DNA of 64,000 nucleotides, taken from Oligoflexus tunisiensis. GTDB lineage: Bacteria > Bdellovibrionota_B > Oligoflexia > Oligoflexales > Oligoflexaceae. This document shows positions 52,317 to 60,707 of this stretch, piece after piece (within the stretch, counting starts at the first letter, position 1; each line of letters starts with the position of its first letter). The translations under genes and the position numbers were made by a program. The notes beneath the pieces are model-generated. The model searched no databases and was not told the DNA's origin. It saw only the letters and a program-made list of their open reading frames with translations. Where the stretch lies: the NCBI RefSeq assembly GCF_001748245.1, contig NZ_BDFO01000001.1, forward strand, positions 1,225,345 to 1,289,344. Direction: 5' to 3'.

Positions 52317-52540
52317 GCGGCGCCCCCTTCGGGGGTGACGTAAGTTTCGGCTCCCTTTCGGGGGTGAAAGGCGGCGCCCCCTTCGGGGGTGACGGAATAG
52401 TTTCGGCTCCCTTTTGGGGGTGACAGGCAGCCCCCTTCGGGGGTGACGGGTGCCCCTTCGAGGGTGAATGGCGTTGCCCCCTTCGGGGGTGACGGGTGCC
52501 CCTTCGAGGGTGAATGGCGTTGCCCCCTTTGGGGGAAACG
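52317..52540 (+). repeat. array of nine short UUCG-type hairpins between argG and argH
   Basis: Almost the whole 259-base gap between argG and argH is filled by nine short GC-rich hairpins with cores at 52323-52335, 52353-52364, 52377-52389, 52409-52420, 52431-52443, 52453-52464, 52477-52489, 52499-52510 and 52523-52535. Four have the form CCCCCTTCGGGGG, i.e. a five-pair C/G stem whose RNA would carry the very stable UUCG tetraloop; others are variants. They form two higher-order repeats: a 54-57-base pair unit in the first half and an exact 46-base duplication (52431-52476 and 52477-52522) in the second. The repeats are open in the minus frames by composition only. No T-run follows any hairpin. 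Confidence 0.93.
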
Positions 52541-52572
52541 CGGAATGATGGCGACACTTGAGGTCAACAACT

Positions 52573-53949
52573 ATGAAATCTCTTTGGGGTGGTCGCTTCA
52601 GCGAAAAGCAGAACGACTTCTTCTTCCAGTTTAACGAATCCTTCAGCTTTGACATGCGCCTGGCTGAAGTTGATATCATCGGCAGCAAGGCTTACGCCAA
52701 AGGCCTGCAGCGTCGCGGCATTTTTACGGAAGCGGAACTTGCCAGCGTGCTGCAGGGTTTGGATGAACTCCTGCACGAAGTTCAAAGCCAACCGGAACGC
52801 CTGATCCAGGCTCTCAGGGAAGGCTACGAGGACGTTCATTCCTTTGTCGAATACCAGCTCACCCAAAAGGTCGGCGACCTCGGCAAAAAACTTCACACCG
52901 GCCGCAGCCGTAACGATCAGGTTGCCACCGACCTGCGCCTTTACCTGCGCGGCGAACTCGATACGACAGTCAGCCTGATCCAGGATCTGCAGAAAACTCT
53001 CGCGACCGTGGCCAGCCAGCATCCCAACACGGTGATGCCCGGGTACACGCATCTGCAGAAGGCTCAGCCGATTCTGTTCGCGCATTATCTGCTTTCGTAC
53101 TACGAGATGCTGAAGCGTGACGGCGGTCGTCTGGAGGACGCGCGGCGGCGTTTGAATGTCCTTCCCCTCGGCTCCGGGGCCTTGTCCGGCAATAGCATGG
53201 GCGTGGATCGGCAGTTTCTGGCCAGCGAACTTGGCTTTGACGGGATCACGGCCAACAGCCTCGATGCGGTGTCGGACCGGGATTTCGCCGTGGAATTCAT
53301 GAGCGCGGCAAGCCTGGGGATGGTGCATCTCAGCCGCCTGGCCGAGGATCTGATCCTCTACTGTTCTGATGAATTCAAATTCATCCGCATGGGCGATCAG
53401 GTTTCCACCGGCTCCTCGCTGATGCCTCAGAAGAAAAATCCCGACGCCCTTGAATTGATCCGTGGGAAAAGCGGTCGCGTCGTCGGCAATCTGATGGGTA
53501 TGCTGACTGTCCTGAAAGGTCTGCCGTCCTGCTACAACAAGGACCTGCAGGAAGACAAGGAAGCCCTCTTTGATAGCCTGGATACCTACAAGGCCTGTCT
53601 GCGGGTGATGCGTCTTGTGCTGGAAACCATGACGATCAACGAGGAGCGTATGGCTGCGGAAGCGGAAAAGGCTTACATGAACGCCACCGACCTCGCCGAT
53701 TATTTCGTCGGCAAGGGCATGGCCTTCCGTGAAGCCCATCATCTGGTGGGTGAGATCGTCCTGCATGCGATCCAAGCGGATTGCAGTCTCCATGAACTTT
53801 CACTCGAAGACTATCACAGGTTCAGCAACCTCGTGGACACCGATGTCTACAAGGCGCTCGAAATCATGGCGGTGCTGCGCAAGAAATCCAGCATCGGCGG
53901 GACCAGTCCCGACCAGGTGCAGGCGGCCTTGAACAGCGCCCTTTCCTGA
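52573..53949 (+). CDS. argH: argininosuccinate lyase
   Basis: The 458-residue enzyme of the fumarase/aspartase superfamily cleaves argininosuccinate to arginine and fumarate. It shows the start SLWGGRFSE, the conserved HTGRSRNDQVATDLRLYLR, PGYTHLQKAQPILFAHYLL, and the mobile signature loop GSSLMPQKKNPDALE with the catalytic Ser near residue 281-282. The start at 52573 has TTGAGG nine bases upstream, just beyond the hairpin array, so its expression may depend on how that array behaves in the mRNA. Confidence 0.97.
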   Translation: MKSLWGGRFSEKQNDFFFQFNESFSFDMRLAEVDIIGSKAYAKGLQRRGIFTEAELASVLQGLDELLHEVQSQPERLIQALREGYEDVHSFVEYQLTQKVGDLGKKLHTGRSRNDQVATDLRLYLRGELDTTVSLIQDLQKTLATVASQHPNTVMPGYTHLQKAQPILFAHYLLSYYEMLKRDGGRLEDARRRLNVLPLGSGALSGNSMGVDRQFLASELGFDGITANSLDAVSDRDFAVEFMSAASLGMVHLSRLAEDLILYCSDEFKFIRMGDQVSTGSSLMPQKKNPDALELIRGKSGRVVGNLMGMLTVLKGLPSCYNKDLQEDKEALFDSLDTYKACLRVMRLVLETMTINEERMAAEAEKAYMNATDLADYFVGKGMAFREAHHLVGEIVLHAIQADCSLHELSLEDYHRFSNLVDTDVYKALEIMAVLRKKSSIGGTSPDQVQAALNSALS

Positions 53950-53956
53950 GTCCAAC

Positions 53957-53986
53957 GCCCCTGATGCCGACGCGTCAGGGGTTTTT
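53957..53986 (+). terminator. intrinsic terminator after argH
   Basis: A 7-bp stem, with arms 53958-53964 and 53975-53981 and a ten-base loop, is followed by five T residues. The right arm overlaps the stop codon of the convergent rlmD gene, so one structure ends the argRGH transcript inside the neighbour's end. Confidence 0.9.
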
Positions 53987-55294
53987 CTTCAAAACGCAGA
54001 CCGTTTCCACATGATAGCTCTGCGGAAAAAAATCCAGACCCATGACTTCCTGCAAGGCATAACCGCCCGCCAGCATGATTTTCAAATCCCGCGCCAGCGT
54101 ATTGGGATCGCAGCTGACATAAATTATCCGCTCCGCATCCAGGTGCAACACAGGTTTCACGGCCTCGACCATGCCGCGTCGGGGCGGATCCACAATCAAA
54201 AGATCGAGAGACGGCAGCTCCGGAAACAGCTGCCGAATATCCTGCGCATCACCAGCTGCATAATGCGCGGCGGCCAAACCATTCTGTTCGGCATTGTAGA
54301 CGGCCGCGGCAATGGAAGGGGCAAAGGCCTCGACGCCGTAAATGGTGATACCCTCACGGGCAAGAGGCAGCGAAAGATTGCCGCTGCCGCAGTAAAGATC
54401 CACTGCGGATCGAACGTGATGCTGGCGGGCAAAGGTCCGCACCCAGCTCCGCAGAAAACGATTGGCGGGAAGATTCACCTGCTGGAATTGACCGGCGCGG
54501 GTATGAAAGCGCAGACCTTCCCATTCCTCGAGCAGCACAAAACTGGGATCATCGATGATGAGGACTTTCCTGAGTTCCTCATCGCCGTTCACGGCATCCT
54601 TGAAATCCTGCCAGAAATCTTCCGGAAGATCCTGACCGGAAACCAGAACGCGGCCATCCGCGATCACTTGAAATTCGAGGCTGGTTTGAAAAATCCGTTC
54701 GCGTGCTGGGAAATGCAAGGCTAGACATTGCTCCAGAACTCCGTTGATGCGCGGATCAGCGATCCAGCAGTGATCAATCGCCACCAGATCGTGTGAACTC
54801 TTCGCAAAGTATCCGAGCTGCACCGAGCCATCGGTCTGCAGCTGCCATTTCACTTCGATGCGATTGCGATAATGCAGAGTCTGGGGTGATCCCTGCATAA
54901 GAAAGGGATAACTGCCCGCGGGAATGCCGCCGATTCTTTGCAGGGCGTCCTGAATGAAACCGGCCTTCCACTCCTTCTGCCGCTCATAAGGAACCCTTTG
55001 CCACTGACAGCCGCCGCAGCGCTCTGCGAAAGGGCAGGGGGCTGGGACCACATAGTCGGGAGGGCTCACGCGCTCCAGAACCCGGGCTTTGGCGAAACGC
55101 TCCTTGTTCTGCTGAACTTCAACCAAAACGGTTTCACCCGGCAGCGCGTCGCCGACGAAATAAACCTTGCCGTCGCATCGGGTCAGGGCATCGCCGCCGA
55201 ACGCCACGCTTTCAAGTGTCAGTGTTAACGGGTCAGATGTTTTCGAGGCGGACAGTGGTTTTTTTGCGGACCTTTTTCTTTTGCGAGTCTTCAT
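53975..55294 (-). CDS. rlmD: 23S rRNA (uracil-5-)-methyltransferase, RlmD/RumA type
   Basis: The 439-residue enzyme has an N-terminal TRAM RNA-binding domain (about residues 22-80) and an iron-sulfur cluster site with Cys87, Cys93, Cys96 and Cys176 (PCPFAERCGGCQW and DHCWIAD). The SAM-binding DLYCGSGNLSLPLA, the DPPRRGM motif and the catalytic cysteine in YVSCDPNTLARD complete it. It methylates a uridine in 23S rRNA. RlmC/RlmCD-type specificity cannot be excluded. The ATG at 55294 overlaps the end of the upstream gene by 62 bases. A basic Lys/Arg-rich tail begins the protein. Confidence 0.88.
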   Translation of the reverse strand: MKTRKRKRSAKKPLSASKTSDPLTLTLESVAFGGDALTRCDGKVYFVGDALPGETVLVEVQQNKERFAKARVLERVSPPDYVVPAPCPFAERCGGCQWQRVPYERQKEWKAGFIQDALQRIGGIPAGSYPFLMQGSPQTLHYRNRIEVKWQLQTDGSVQLGYFAKSSHDLVAIDHCWIADPRINGVLEQCLALHFPARERIFQTSLEFQVIADGRVLVSGQDLPEDFWQDFKDAVNGDEELRKVLIIDDPSFVLLEEWEGLRFHTRAGQFQQVNLPANRFLRSWVRTFARQHHVRSAVDLYCGSGNLSLPLAREGITIYGVEAFAPSIAAAVYNAEQNGLAAAHYAAGDAQDIRQLFPELPSLDLLIVDPPRRGMVEAVKPVLHLDAERIIYVSCDPNTLARDLKIMLAGGYALQEVMGLDFFPQSYHVETVCVLKKNP

Positions 55295-55568
55295 GCGGAA
55301 CCAGTTCAATCGTAATATGAATTTTCTTGTTTTCGAGCAGCTTGCCCAAAGGCTCCTTCAGAACCATCGCGGTGGCGGTTCCAATCTCGCGGCAGATGAC
55401 CTGTACGAGTTCGTCCTTGCCTTTACCAGCCCAACTGGCCATGGCGGTGAGAAATTCCTTGGCTCCCGAAACCGACGTGTCATTTTTGTCGCCGCGTCGG
55501 CCGATGGATCCGACGAGATACTGTGTAAAGAGTTTGGCGACGCGGTCACGTTCCGAGGTTTTCTTCAT
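55233..55568 (-). CDS. small conserved-looking protein of unknown function
   Basis: The 111-residue product is soluble and amphipathic, with KEFLTAMASWAGKGKDELVQ, then VICREIGTATAMVLKEPLGKL, and a basic tail (KKKVRKKTT). This arrangement recalls small phasin- or polymer-granule-like helical proteins, but no signature confirms it. The start at 55568 is an ATG; AAGAAAA-like purines upstream give weak support. Its last 62 bases overlap the start of rlmD, which implies coupled translation. Confidence 0.6.
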   Translation of the reverse strand: MKKTSERDRVAKLFTQYLVGSIGRRGDKNDTSVSGAKEFLTAMASWAGKGKDELVQVICREIGTATAMVLKEPLGKLLENKKIHITIELVPHEDSQKKKVRKKTTVRLENI

Positions 55569-55636
55569 GGATCAGCTCTCCAGCACACAGCGTTACACAG
55601 CGCTAATCTAGCCGGGAACCCGATGTTTGTCCAGTC

Positions 55637-56431
55637 TCAACCCGCCAGCTCATCCAGAGTTTTGGCCAGATCACTGCGTTCGGGAAAGGGCAGCGCCGCG
55701 ATCACATCGACTGCGAGTCGGACCCGGTCCGGGTCAGGTTCCTGATCCATAATTTTGAAGGCTTCACCAGGCTCCAGTATGCCGAGTTCCGTGCGGCTGT
55801 TGTGTTTGATGCAGCCGGTTTTAATGCCATGCACCGAGGACCATTCCACGATGTGATTGTCCGCTATCAGCTGCCACGCGGAAACACCTTCCTCTTCAGT
55901 CAACCAGATATGCAGGTCGGCGTCCTCGCCATGAAACCAGGCAAGTCCCGCGTGCTGATCACGCATGAAGGCGGCATCGACCGGGGACAGGGAATTGGCC
56001 AGTTCGATGGGTCGCAAAAGGTGGCGGAAAAACGTCAGCATCCGGGCATCGGGCTTGTAGAGTTCAAAGCCCACCTGCTGCTGCCGCTTCCAGGCGACCT
56101 TCACCTGGATATCCTGCACGTCCCCGTGGTAGCGCATGCGGGCGGCATAGATATCGTTCAATTCAAAACGATCATAGGCGCGATGCGAGACATCACTGCA
56201 GAAGCCTTTGGCGGAAATATCACGAATCACCAGAATGTCCTGGTCATTCATCACGGTGAGGTGCTGTTGATCGACCTGATAACGTTCATAGAGGCGGCGA
56301 TTTTTTGCAGTCAATCCCCGGCCCAGGAGCTTGCGCTTTTTGGATTTTCGACCCGAATGCAGCTTTTTTCGTAAAAAGATTCGGAACAAAGCCCTGGCCT
56401 CCGCGTGGATTATGCCCACGATTTTGATCAT
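55637..56431 (-). CDS. PilZ-domain protein
   Basis: The 264-residue protein has a PilZ domain at about residues 42-135. The c-di-GMP-binding pair is present: RxxxR in RRLYERY (Arg46, Arg50) and DISAKGF (Asp71, Ser73, Gly76), followed by beta strands ending in VGFELYKP. A C-terminal domain of about 120 residues has no family I recognise and may be the output module. It is likely a c-di-GMP effector controlling motility or surface traits. The ATG at 56431 has GAGGA immediately adjacent, which is too close; a GTG four codons later may be the true start. Confidence 0.78.
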   Translation of the reverse strand: MIKIVGIIHAEARALFRIFLRKKLHSGRKSKKRKLLGRGLTAKNRRLYERYQVDQQHLTVMNDQDILVIRDISAKGFCSDVSHRAYDRFELNDIYAARMRYHGDVQDIQVKVAWKRQQQVGFELYKPDARMLTFFRHLLRPIELANSLSPVDAAFMRDQHAGLAWFHGEDADLHIWLTEEEGVSAWQLIADNHIVEWSSVHGIKTGCIKHNSRTELGILEPGEAFKIMDQEPDPDRVRLAVDVIAALPFPERSDLAKTLDELAG

Positions 56432-56505
56432 TCCTCTTATCGTACATTCCTTTCAGATTTCGCGTGCGGCGCCCGATACAAGTTGAGAAGAAGCGGGATT
56501 CTCTT

Positions 56506-57600
56506 ATGTTTTTGAAACATTCTTTTTGTAAGGTAAGCATCGCGCTGCTGGGACTTGGGATCCCGGCTGGAACGCTGACGGCCAAAAGCAGCAATGAGCT
56601 GCCTTACACCGAGCCTTTTGATCTGGCGGCGGGCGGCACCACGCTGACCCGTGCGAGCCAGGAAGGAATCGTTTTTGCCAATCCCGCTCTGCTGCCTTTG
56701 GGTGGCGCCTGGATCCGCTGGATGGGTTTTCAGGCCGGTATCATGCTGGATCGTGATCTGGCCCAGAGCGCCCAGGGCGGAAGCATCAGCACGACCGCGG
56801 GTGGCGACGGCGATATTGTGGAGCAGCTCTTTTCACGGTCGCTGCATCTTGGGCAGACGGCCACGCTGAGTTTTCTCAACCAGAACTTCGCCGTCAGCGT
56901 CTTTGATCGGGTGGAAGTGGATATTGCCGGGGATCGCTTTGGCGACAGCGGTATGCCGAGCGTGAATTTCGGTGTGGAAGCCTATGGAGGGGTCCTGACC
57001 AGCTATGCGCTGCGTCCCGTGCGGTGGTTTTCCCTGGGAATGACGGCCAAGCATCTTTATGCGAGTGAGCCCGAACTCAAAATTCCCATTACCGACCAGG
57101 AAAAAATCCGCCAGCTCACCGAGAATACGGCAGATCTTAAAAACGAAATCGCCATGAATCAGGGGACCGGCGCTGATGTCGGCATGCTCTTCCTCATGCA
57201 GGGGCATCACCTGGATTTGAGCATGGGACTCAAGGTGGAGGACGTCGGAGGCACCCGCTTCACCGGGGATCAGGCCGCCTTTCCCCAGACCTACAATGTC
57301 GGTTTTGGACTGGCTCTGCATGGCAGCAAGGAGGTTTTGCACCTCAGCCTGGACTATCGGGATATTACCAACGCATATGAGGAGAAGACCTTCAAGAAGG
57401 TTTATCTTGGAGCCCGCTTCATGCTGCGAAATATGTTTGGGATTGCCTGCGGACTTTATCAGGGGATTCCCACAGCCGGGATCCGCCTGGACCTTTTCCT
57501 CTTTAAATTGGGAATCACCGCCTATGGTCGCGAGCTGGGAACCTATCCGGGTGACCGGCAGCGCAACATGGTCATGGTTTATACGAGCTTTGGTTTTTAG
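56506..57600 (+). CDS. outer-membrane beta-barrel protein
   Basis: The 364-residue product has a signal peptide (KVSIALLGLGIPAGTLTA) and a barrel-like mature part. It has the phrase AAGGTTLTRASQEGIVFANPALL, akin to FadL/TraF-type barrels, alternating strands, an internal charged helix (KIRQLTENTADLKNEI) and a C-terminal phenylalanine (VYTSFGF) for BAM recognition. Substrate or partner is unknown. The start at 56506 is chosen by signal-peptide position; the ribosome site is weak. A lipoprotein gene follows after eight bases, suggesting an operon and an outer-membrane partner. Confidence 0.75.
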   Translation: MFLKHSFCKVSIALLGLGIPAGTLTAKSSNELPYTEPFDLAAGGTTLTRASQEGIVFANPALLPLGGAWIRWMGFQAGIMLDRDLAQSAQGGSISTTAGGDGDIVEQLFSRSLHLGQTATLSFLNQNFAVSVFDRVEVDIAGDRFGDSGMPSVNFGVEAYGGVLTSYALRPVRWFSLGMTAKHLYASEPELKIPITDQEKIRQLTENTADLKNEIAMNQGTGADVGMLFLMQGHHLDLSMGLKVEDVGGTRFTGDQAAFPQTYNVGFGLALHGSKEVLHLSLDYRDITNAYEEKTFKKVYLGARFMLRNMFGIACGLYQGIPTAGIRLDLFLFKLGITAYGRELGTYPGDRQRNMVMVYTSFGF

Positions 57601-57608
57601 GAGGGGCG

Positions 57609-58304
57609 ATGCGGTCTTTACTCCTGCTTTTGATGATGACGTTGAGCGGCTGCGGTACCAGCAGCCAGGCCACGTCCTATGTGTCCCTGACCCAGGATGA
57701 AGAGGCCCGTGAGGCGCTCGACGCCCTTGACTATGACAAGGCGATCGAAATTTATCAGGAACTCATTGCGGCGGAACCCGAGGTTTATGAACGCTATCGT
57801 TATCTGGCTGCCGCTTATGCCGCGTCCGCTGGTTTTGACATTATCGAAGTGGCAAAAGGGGATGTAGGAGGCTCGGGATCACTCCTGGATGCCATGGGTT
57901 CCTTTTTGCCAGCGGATCCGACGACGGAACAGCTCGAAAGGATGGCGCTGGCCAAGGATACTCTTCTCAGCATACCCGCTGATTTGCGAAGCAAGGACAA
58001 CACCGAGGTTGCCTATGCCTCGGGGGCTGCCGTTCAATTGGAATTCTACCAGTCGGCCTATAGCATCATGTATATCAACCGCTTCGCCCAGGTGACGCCA
58101 TCGGGTAGCCTGGATCCGGAACGCTTGGAGAGCATGACCGATGAAGATGTCACCAATATTTTGGAGAACTTCAGTCAGGTGGCTGCCACGGGTGGCGAAG
58201 GCGTCCCCGCAGCGGCCCAAAAGGTTCTGACACAAATTGATGAACAGGAAGGCGCCACGCAGAAGGAAAAGCTGATCAACTATCTCAACGCGAACAAAAA
58301 GTAG
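57609..58304 (+). CDS. TPR-like lipoprotein
   Basis: The 231-residue product has a lipoprotein signal (LMMTLSGC, Cys15). A TPR-like helical pair follows (ALDALDYDKAIEIYQELIAAEP then EVYERYRYLAAAYAASAGF), then a helical domain without motif. It would be anchored in a membrane facing the periplasm, possibly binding the barrel protein encoded eight bases upstream. GGAGGGGCG before the ATG is a good ribosome site. Confidence 0.78.
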   Translation: MRSLLLLLMMTLSGCGTSSQATSYVSLTQDEEAREALDALDYDKAIEIYQELIAAEPEVYERYRYLAAAYAASAGFDIIEVAKGDVGGSGSLLDAMGSFLPADPTTEQLERMALAKDTLLSIPADLRSKDNTEVAYASGAAVQLEFYQSAYSIMYINRFAQVTPSGSLDPERLESMTDEDVTNILENFSQVAATGGEGVPAAAQKVLTQIDEQEGATQKEKLINYLNANKK

Positions 58305-58476
58305 ATCCTCCCGTAAGAATGCTTACCAAATTCAATAATAGTCCCTTTCCGAGCGAAATAAGTCGTGGAAAATGAGCGGTTGTTATGGGAACGAATCCCT
58401 GGTGTTAACAGAATAGCTTCGGGGCGTATTAAGATCAGACGAATCCCTCTATGTTATTGAAAGAGGGAGCTGAACT

Positions 58477-60558
58477 ATGTTGCGTATCAAGACAGTGAAA
58501 GTATTATCATTAAGCCTTACAGGTATGTTTCTCCTGGCCTCCTGCGGTGGAAAAGACAACGGCGGCGGTGGCGGTGGTGGCCCAATGAATGGTGGCCAGC
58601 AAGCCTTGACGGATGTCAAAGCCGACTTCTCCGGTGCAGTGGGCGTGCTCGTGATCGACCCCACACAAACCACGGGTTCACTCCGGTTGATCGGTGGTGA
58701 AGACGGACCTGTCAACCTCTCGCTGGCCGATTCTGATTCAGGATCCGGTGATGGTTCGCTGGCCAAGGTTGGTTCGGATGGTGAAGTTCAATCCGCGATA
58801 TCTTCCGGTGATGACGAGGAAGAGGCCAACGGCTGGTGCTGCAAGCCCAAACTTCCATCCGTCAAGACCATCGCGATTTCCCCCAGCAAGGAAATTTACC
58901 TCCACTTCGAGCAGCCTTTCGTTTACAAGGCTCCTGAAGATGGCGACTGGAGCGATGCCTGGGACCCATCCTCAGGTAATATGTGTCAAATCTTTAAGGT
59001 GAAAGGCGGCACGATTGAAGACCTGATCGCCAATCCTCCTGAAGATGCCGGGAACCTTGAGTGTCTCGATAACCTTCACTTTGTTGACAGCTGGCAGGCC
59101 CAGCGGAATTCGGTCTTCCAGTTTGATGATGCCTCCAATGTCTACTATCCTGGTTCGATCCCCAACGGCAACGGGAAAATGGTCGTTTATAAACGCACGC
59201 CTACCGGCGAAGTTTCCGAGATGATCAACAGTAATATCTGCGTGCAGGACTTCCTGGTGACGAAAGCCGGCGGGATCTTCTACACCGGTTCGAGCAATTG
59301 CCAGAATGGAAGCGGCAGCAGCAGCGGCGGTTTCTTCCGCTATGTTTCTCCCAGCAGCAGCATCATCGAAATCGCCCGGGACTGGTGGAACTTCGTGTTC
59401 GAACCATCCGCCTCGGCCACCGGTGACAAGGCTATCTTCTTCGGTCCGGATCCCACGATTTCCCAAACGGCCTCCTGGGATAGCGCCTGTCTCTTTAACT
59501 TTGACCCGAACGGTGGATCGGCCGCCAGCGATCGCATCACACCAGCCATTACCTGCGGTTCGGATATCTGGAGCTGGATTAACCTGACTCGTACTGCGGA
59601 CGTGACCGCTTATGGAACGGGTTATTCCAACGGGAACAGCAATCCTTCGGATGCCTGGATTACGCAATTCAAATCCCGTTGCGAAAGCAGCGGCCAGGTT
59701 TTTGCCGGTGGTGGTTCGCAGATTTCTTCGATCAAGCAGACCTCGACGGGTGATGTTTATGTGATTGGTCAGATCCGCAAGAAAAAAGAAGGCGAAATTA
59801 CCTGTAGTCTCAATATCAAGGGTGGGCACTGCGTGCTGAAGGGGACTCCCTATCTCTCTGGCGATACCACCTACGGAACGGAAGACCTATGTCAGGACGC
59901 AGGCGGAACATGGACTCAGGAGGGTTGGTGTACGGACTCGACGAAGTCGACCCACAGTGCTTGTGTTGCTGCTTCCACTTGGAATTACCGTGATGTCTAC
60001 TACAGCAGCGCGGTGTCGAATCTCTGTGGCGCGACGGACGATGCCAACATGCTGTCGAACGATGATTTCTACTCGACCCCCGTGACGGCAACCAACGGTA
60101 CACCCAACCCAACGCCCAAGTATACTCGCGGCTGGATGAACTGCCAGGTGAAGAGCACCGACGGCAGCACCAACAACTACAACTGGACGGATGAATACAA
60201 AGGCCTCGCCAAGGTCGATACCACATCCAAAACCCTGACCCTGCTTTCAGGCACCGATGAGCAGGCCATCAGCCTGTGGCTGGCGGGTGATCAGCCTTAC
60301 TTCTCGTCCTACAACACGACCCAAGGCAAGTACCTGCTGAGAAAATACGAGAATAATGCGGCTGTCACCATCGCCGAGAACTTCGAAGCTTACAACATCT
60401 CGGAGTCGGGCGAAGACGGCAAACTGTATTACGATGGTCTCGATTTCAGCACCAACGCTTACAGTTTTGGTACCATGCTGGAAGCCGCACCTTACACCCG
60501 AACCATTAAAACGGGCTTGACTGGTACGGTGAAGACGATTGTGATTCTTTCTCCCTGA
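58477..60558 (+). CDS. large lipoprotein, beta-propeller-like, unknown function
   Basis: The 693-residue protein has a clean lipobox LLASC (Cys23) and a Gly-rich tether (residues about 24-42). A long beta-rich body follows, with repeated WD- or propeller-like turns and many cysteines (GWCCKP, NICVQD, SNCQNG, TCGSD). Near residues 448-500 lies a Cys-rich insert (CSLNIKGGHC to ACVAAS). No family is recognised. It probably sits on the outer membrane. GAGGGAGC precedes the start, and a strong terminator follows. Confidence 0.75.
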   Translation: MLRIKTVKVLSLSLTGMFLLASCGGKDNGGGGGGGPMNGGQQALTDVKADFSGAVGVLVIDPTQTTGSLRLIGGEDGPVNLSLADSDSGSGDGSLAKVGSDGEVQSAISSGDDEEEANGWCCKPKLPSVKTIAISPSKEIYLHFEQPFVYKAPEDGDWSDAWDPSSGNMCQIFKVKGGTIEDLIANPPEDAGNLECLDNLHFVDSWQAQRNSVFQFDDASNVYYPGSIPNGNGKMVVYKRTPTGEVSEMINSNICVQDFLVTKAGGIFYTGSSNCQNGSGSSSGGFFRYVSPSSSIIEIARDWWNFVFEPSASATGDKAIFFGPDPTISQTASWDSACLFNFDPNGGSAASDRITPAITCGSDIWSWINLTRTADVTAYGTGYSNGNSNPSDAWITQFKSRCESSGQVFAGGGSQISSIKQTSTGDVYVIGQIRKKKEGEITCSLNIKGGHCVLKGTPYLSGDTTYGTEDLCQDAGGTWTQEGWCTDSTKSTHSACVAASTWNYRDVYYSSAVSNLCGATDDANMLSNDDFYSTPVTATNGTPNPTPKYTRGWMNCQVKSTDGSTNNYNWTDEYKGLAKVDTTSKTLTLLSGTDEQAISLWLAGDQPYFSSYNTTQGKYLLRKYENNAAVTIAENFEAYNISESGEDGKLYYDGLDFSTNAYSFGTMLEAAPYTRTIKTGLTGTVKTIVILSP

Positions 60559-60585
60559 TCCTGAGTCAGTCCCCTCGCATTTCAG

Positions 60586-60616
60586 ACCCCAGAGGGAAGC
60601 ACCCCTCTGGGGTTTC
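60586..60616 (+). terminator. intrinsic terminator-like hairpin
   Basis: A perfect 11-bp stem, with arms 60586-60596 and 60603-60613 and a six-base loop, is followed by a short T-tract. It lies 27 bases after the large lipoprotein gene. Confidence 0.8.
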
Positions 60617-60707
60617 TGCGTCAAATGATTCGGCTTTTATCCCTCCCCGAACTTTGCTAGAGCTGTGGTAAAATACCGACTCATGCGGATCATAGGCGGA
60701 GGGAATC

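Noticed and set aside
52317..52540. CRISPR array
   Set aside because: Repeats are short palindromes with 9-20-base, themselves repetitive, intervals. There are no unique spacers of 25-45 bases and no cas genes.
51249..52688. 479-codon minus-strand ORF covering argG and the hairpin array
   Set aside because: It is antisense to argG. The repeat-like TPEGGA residues arise only because the hairpin repeats are open in several frames.
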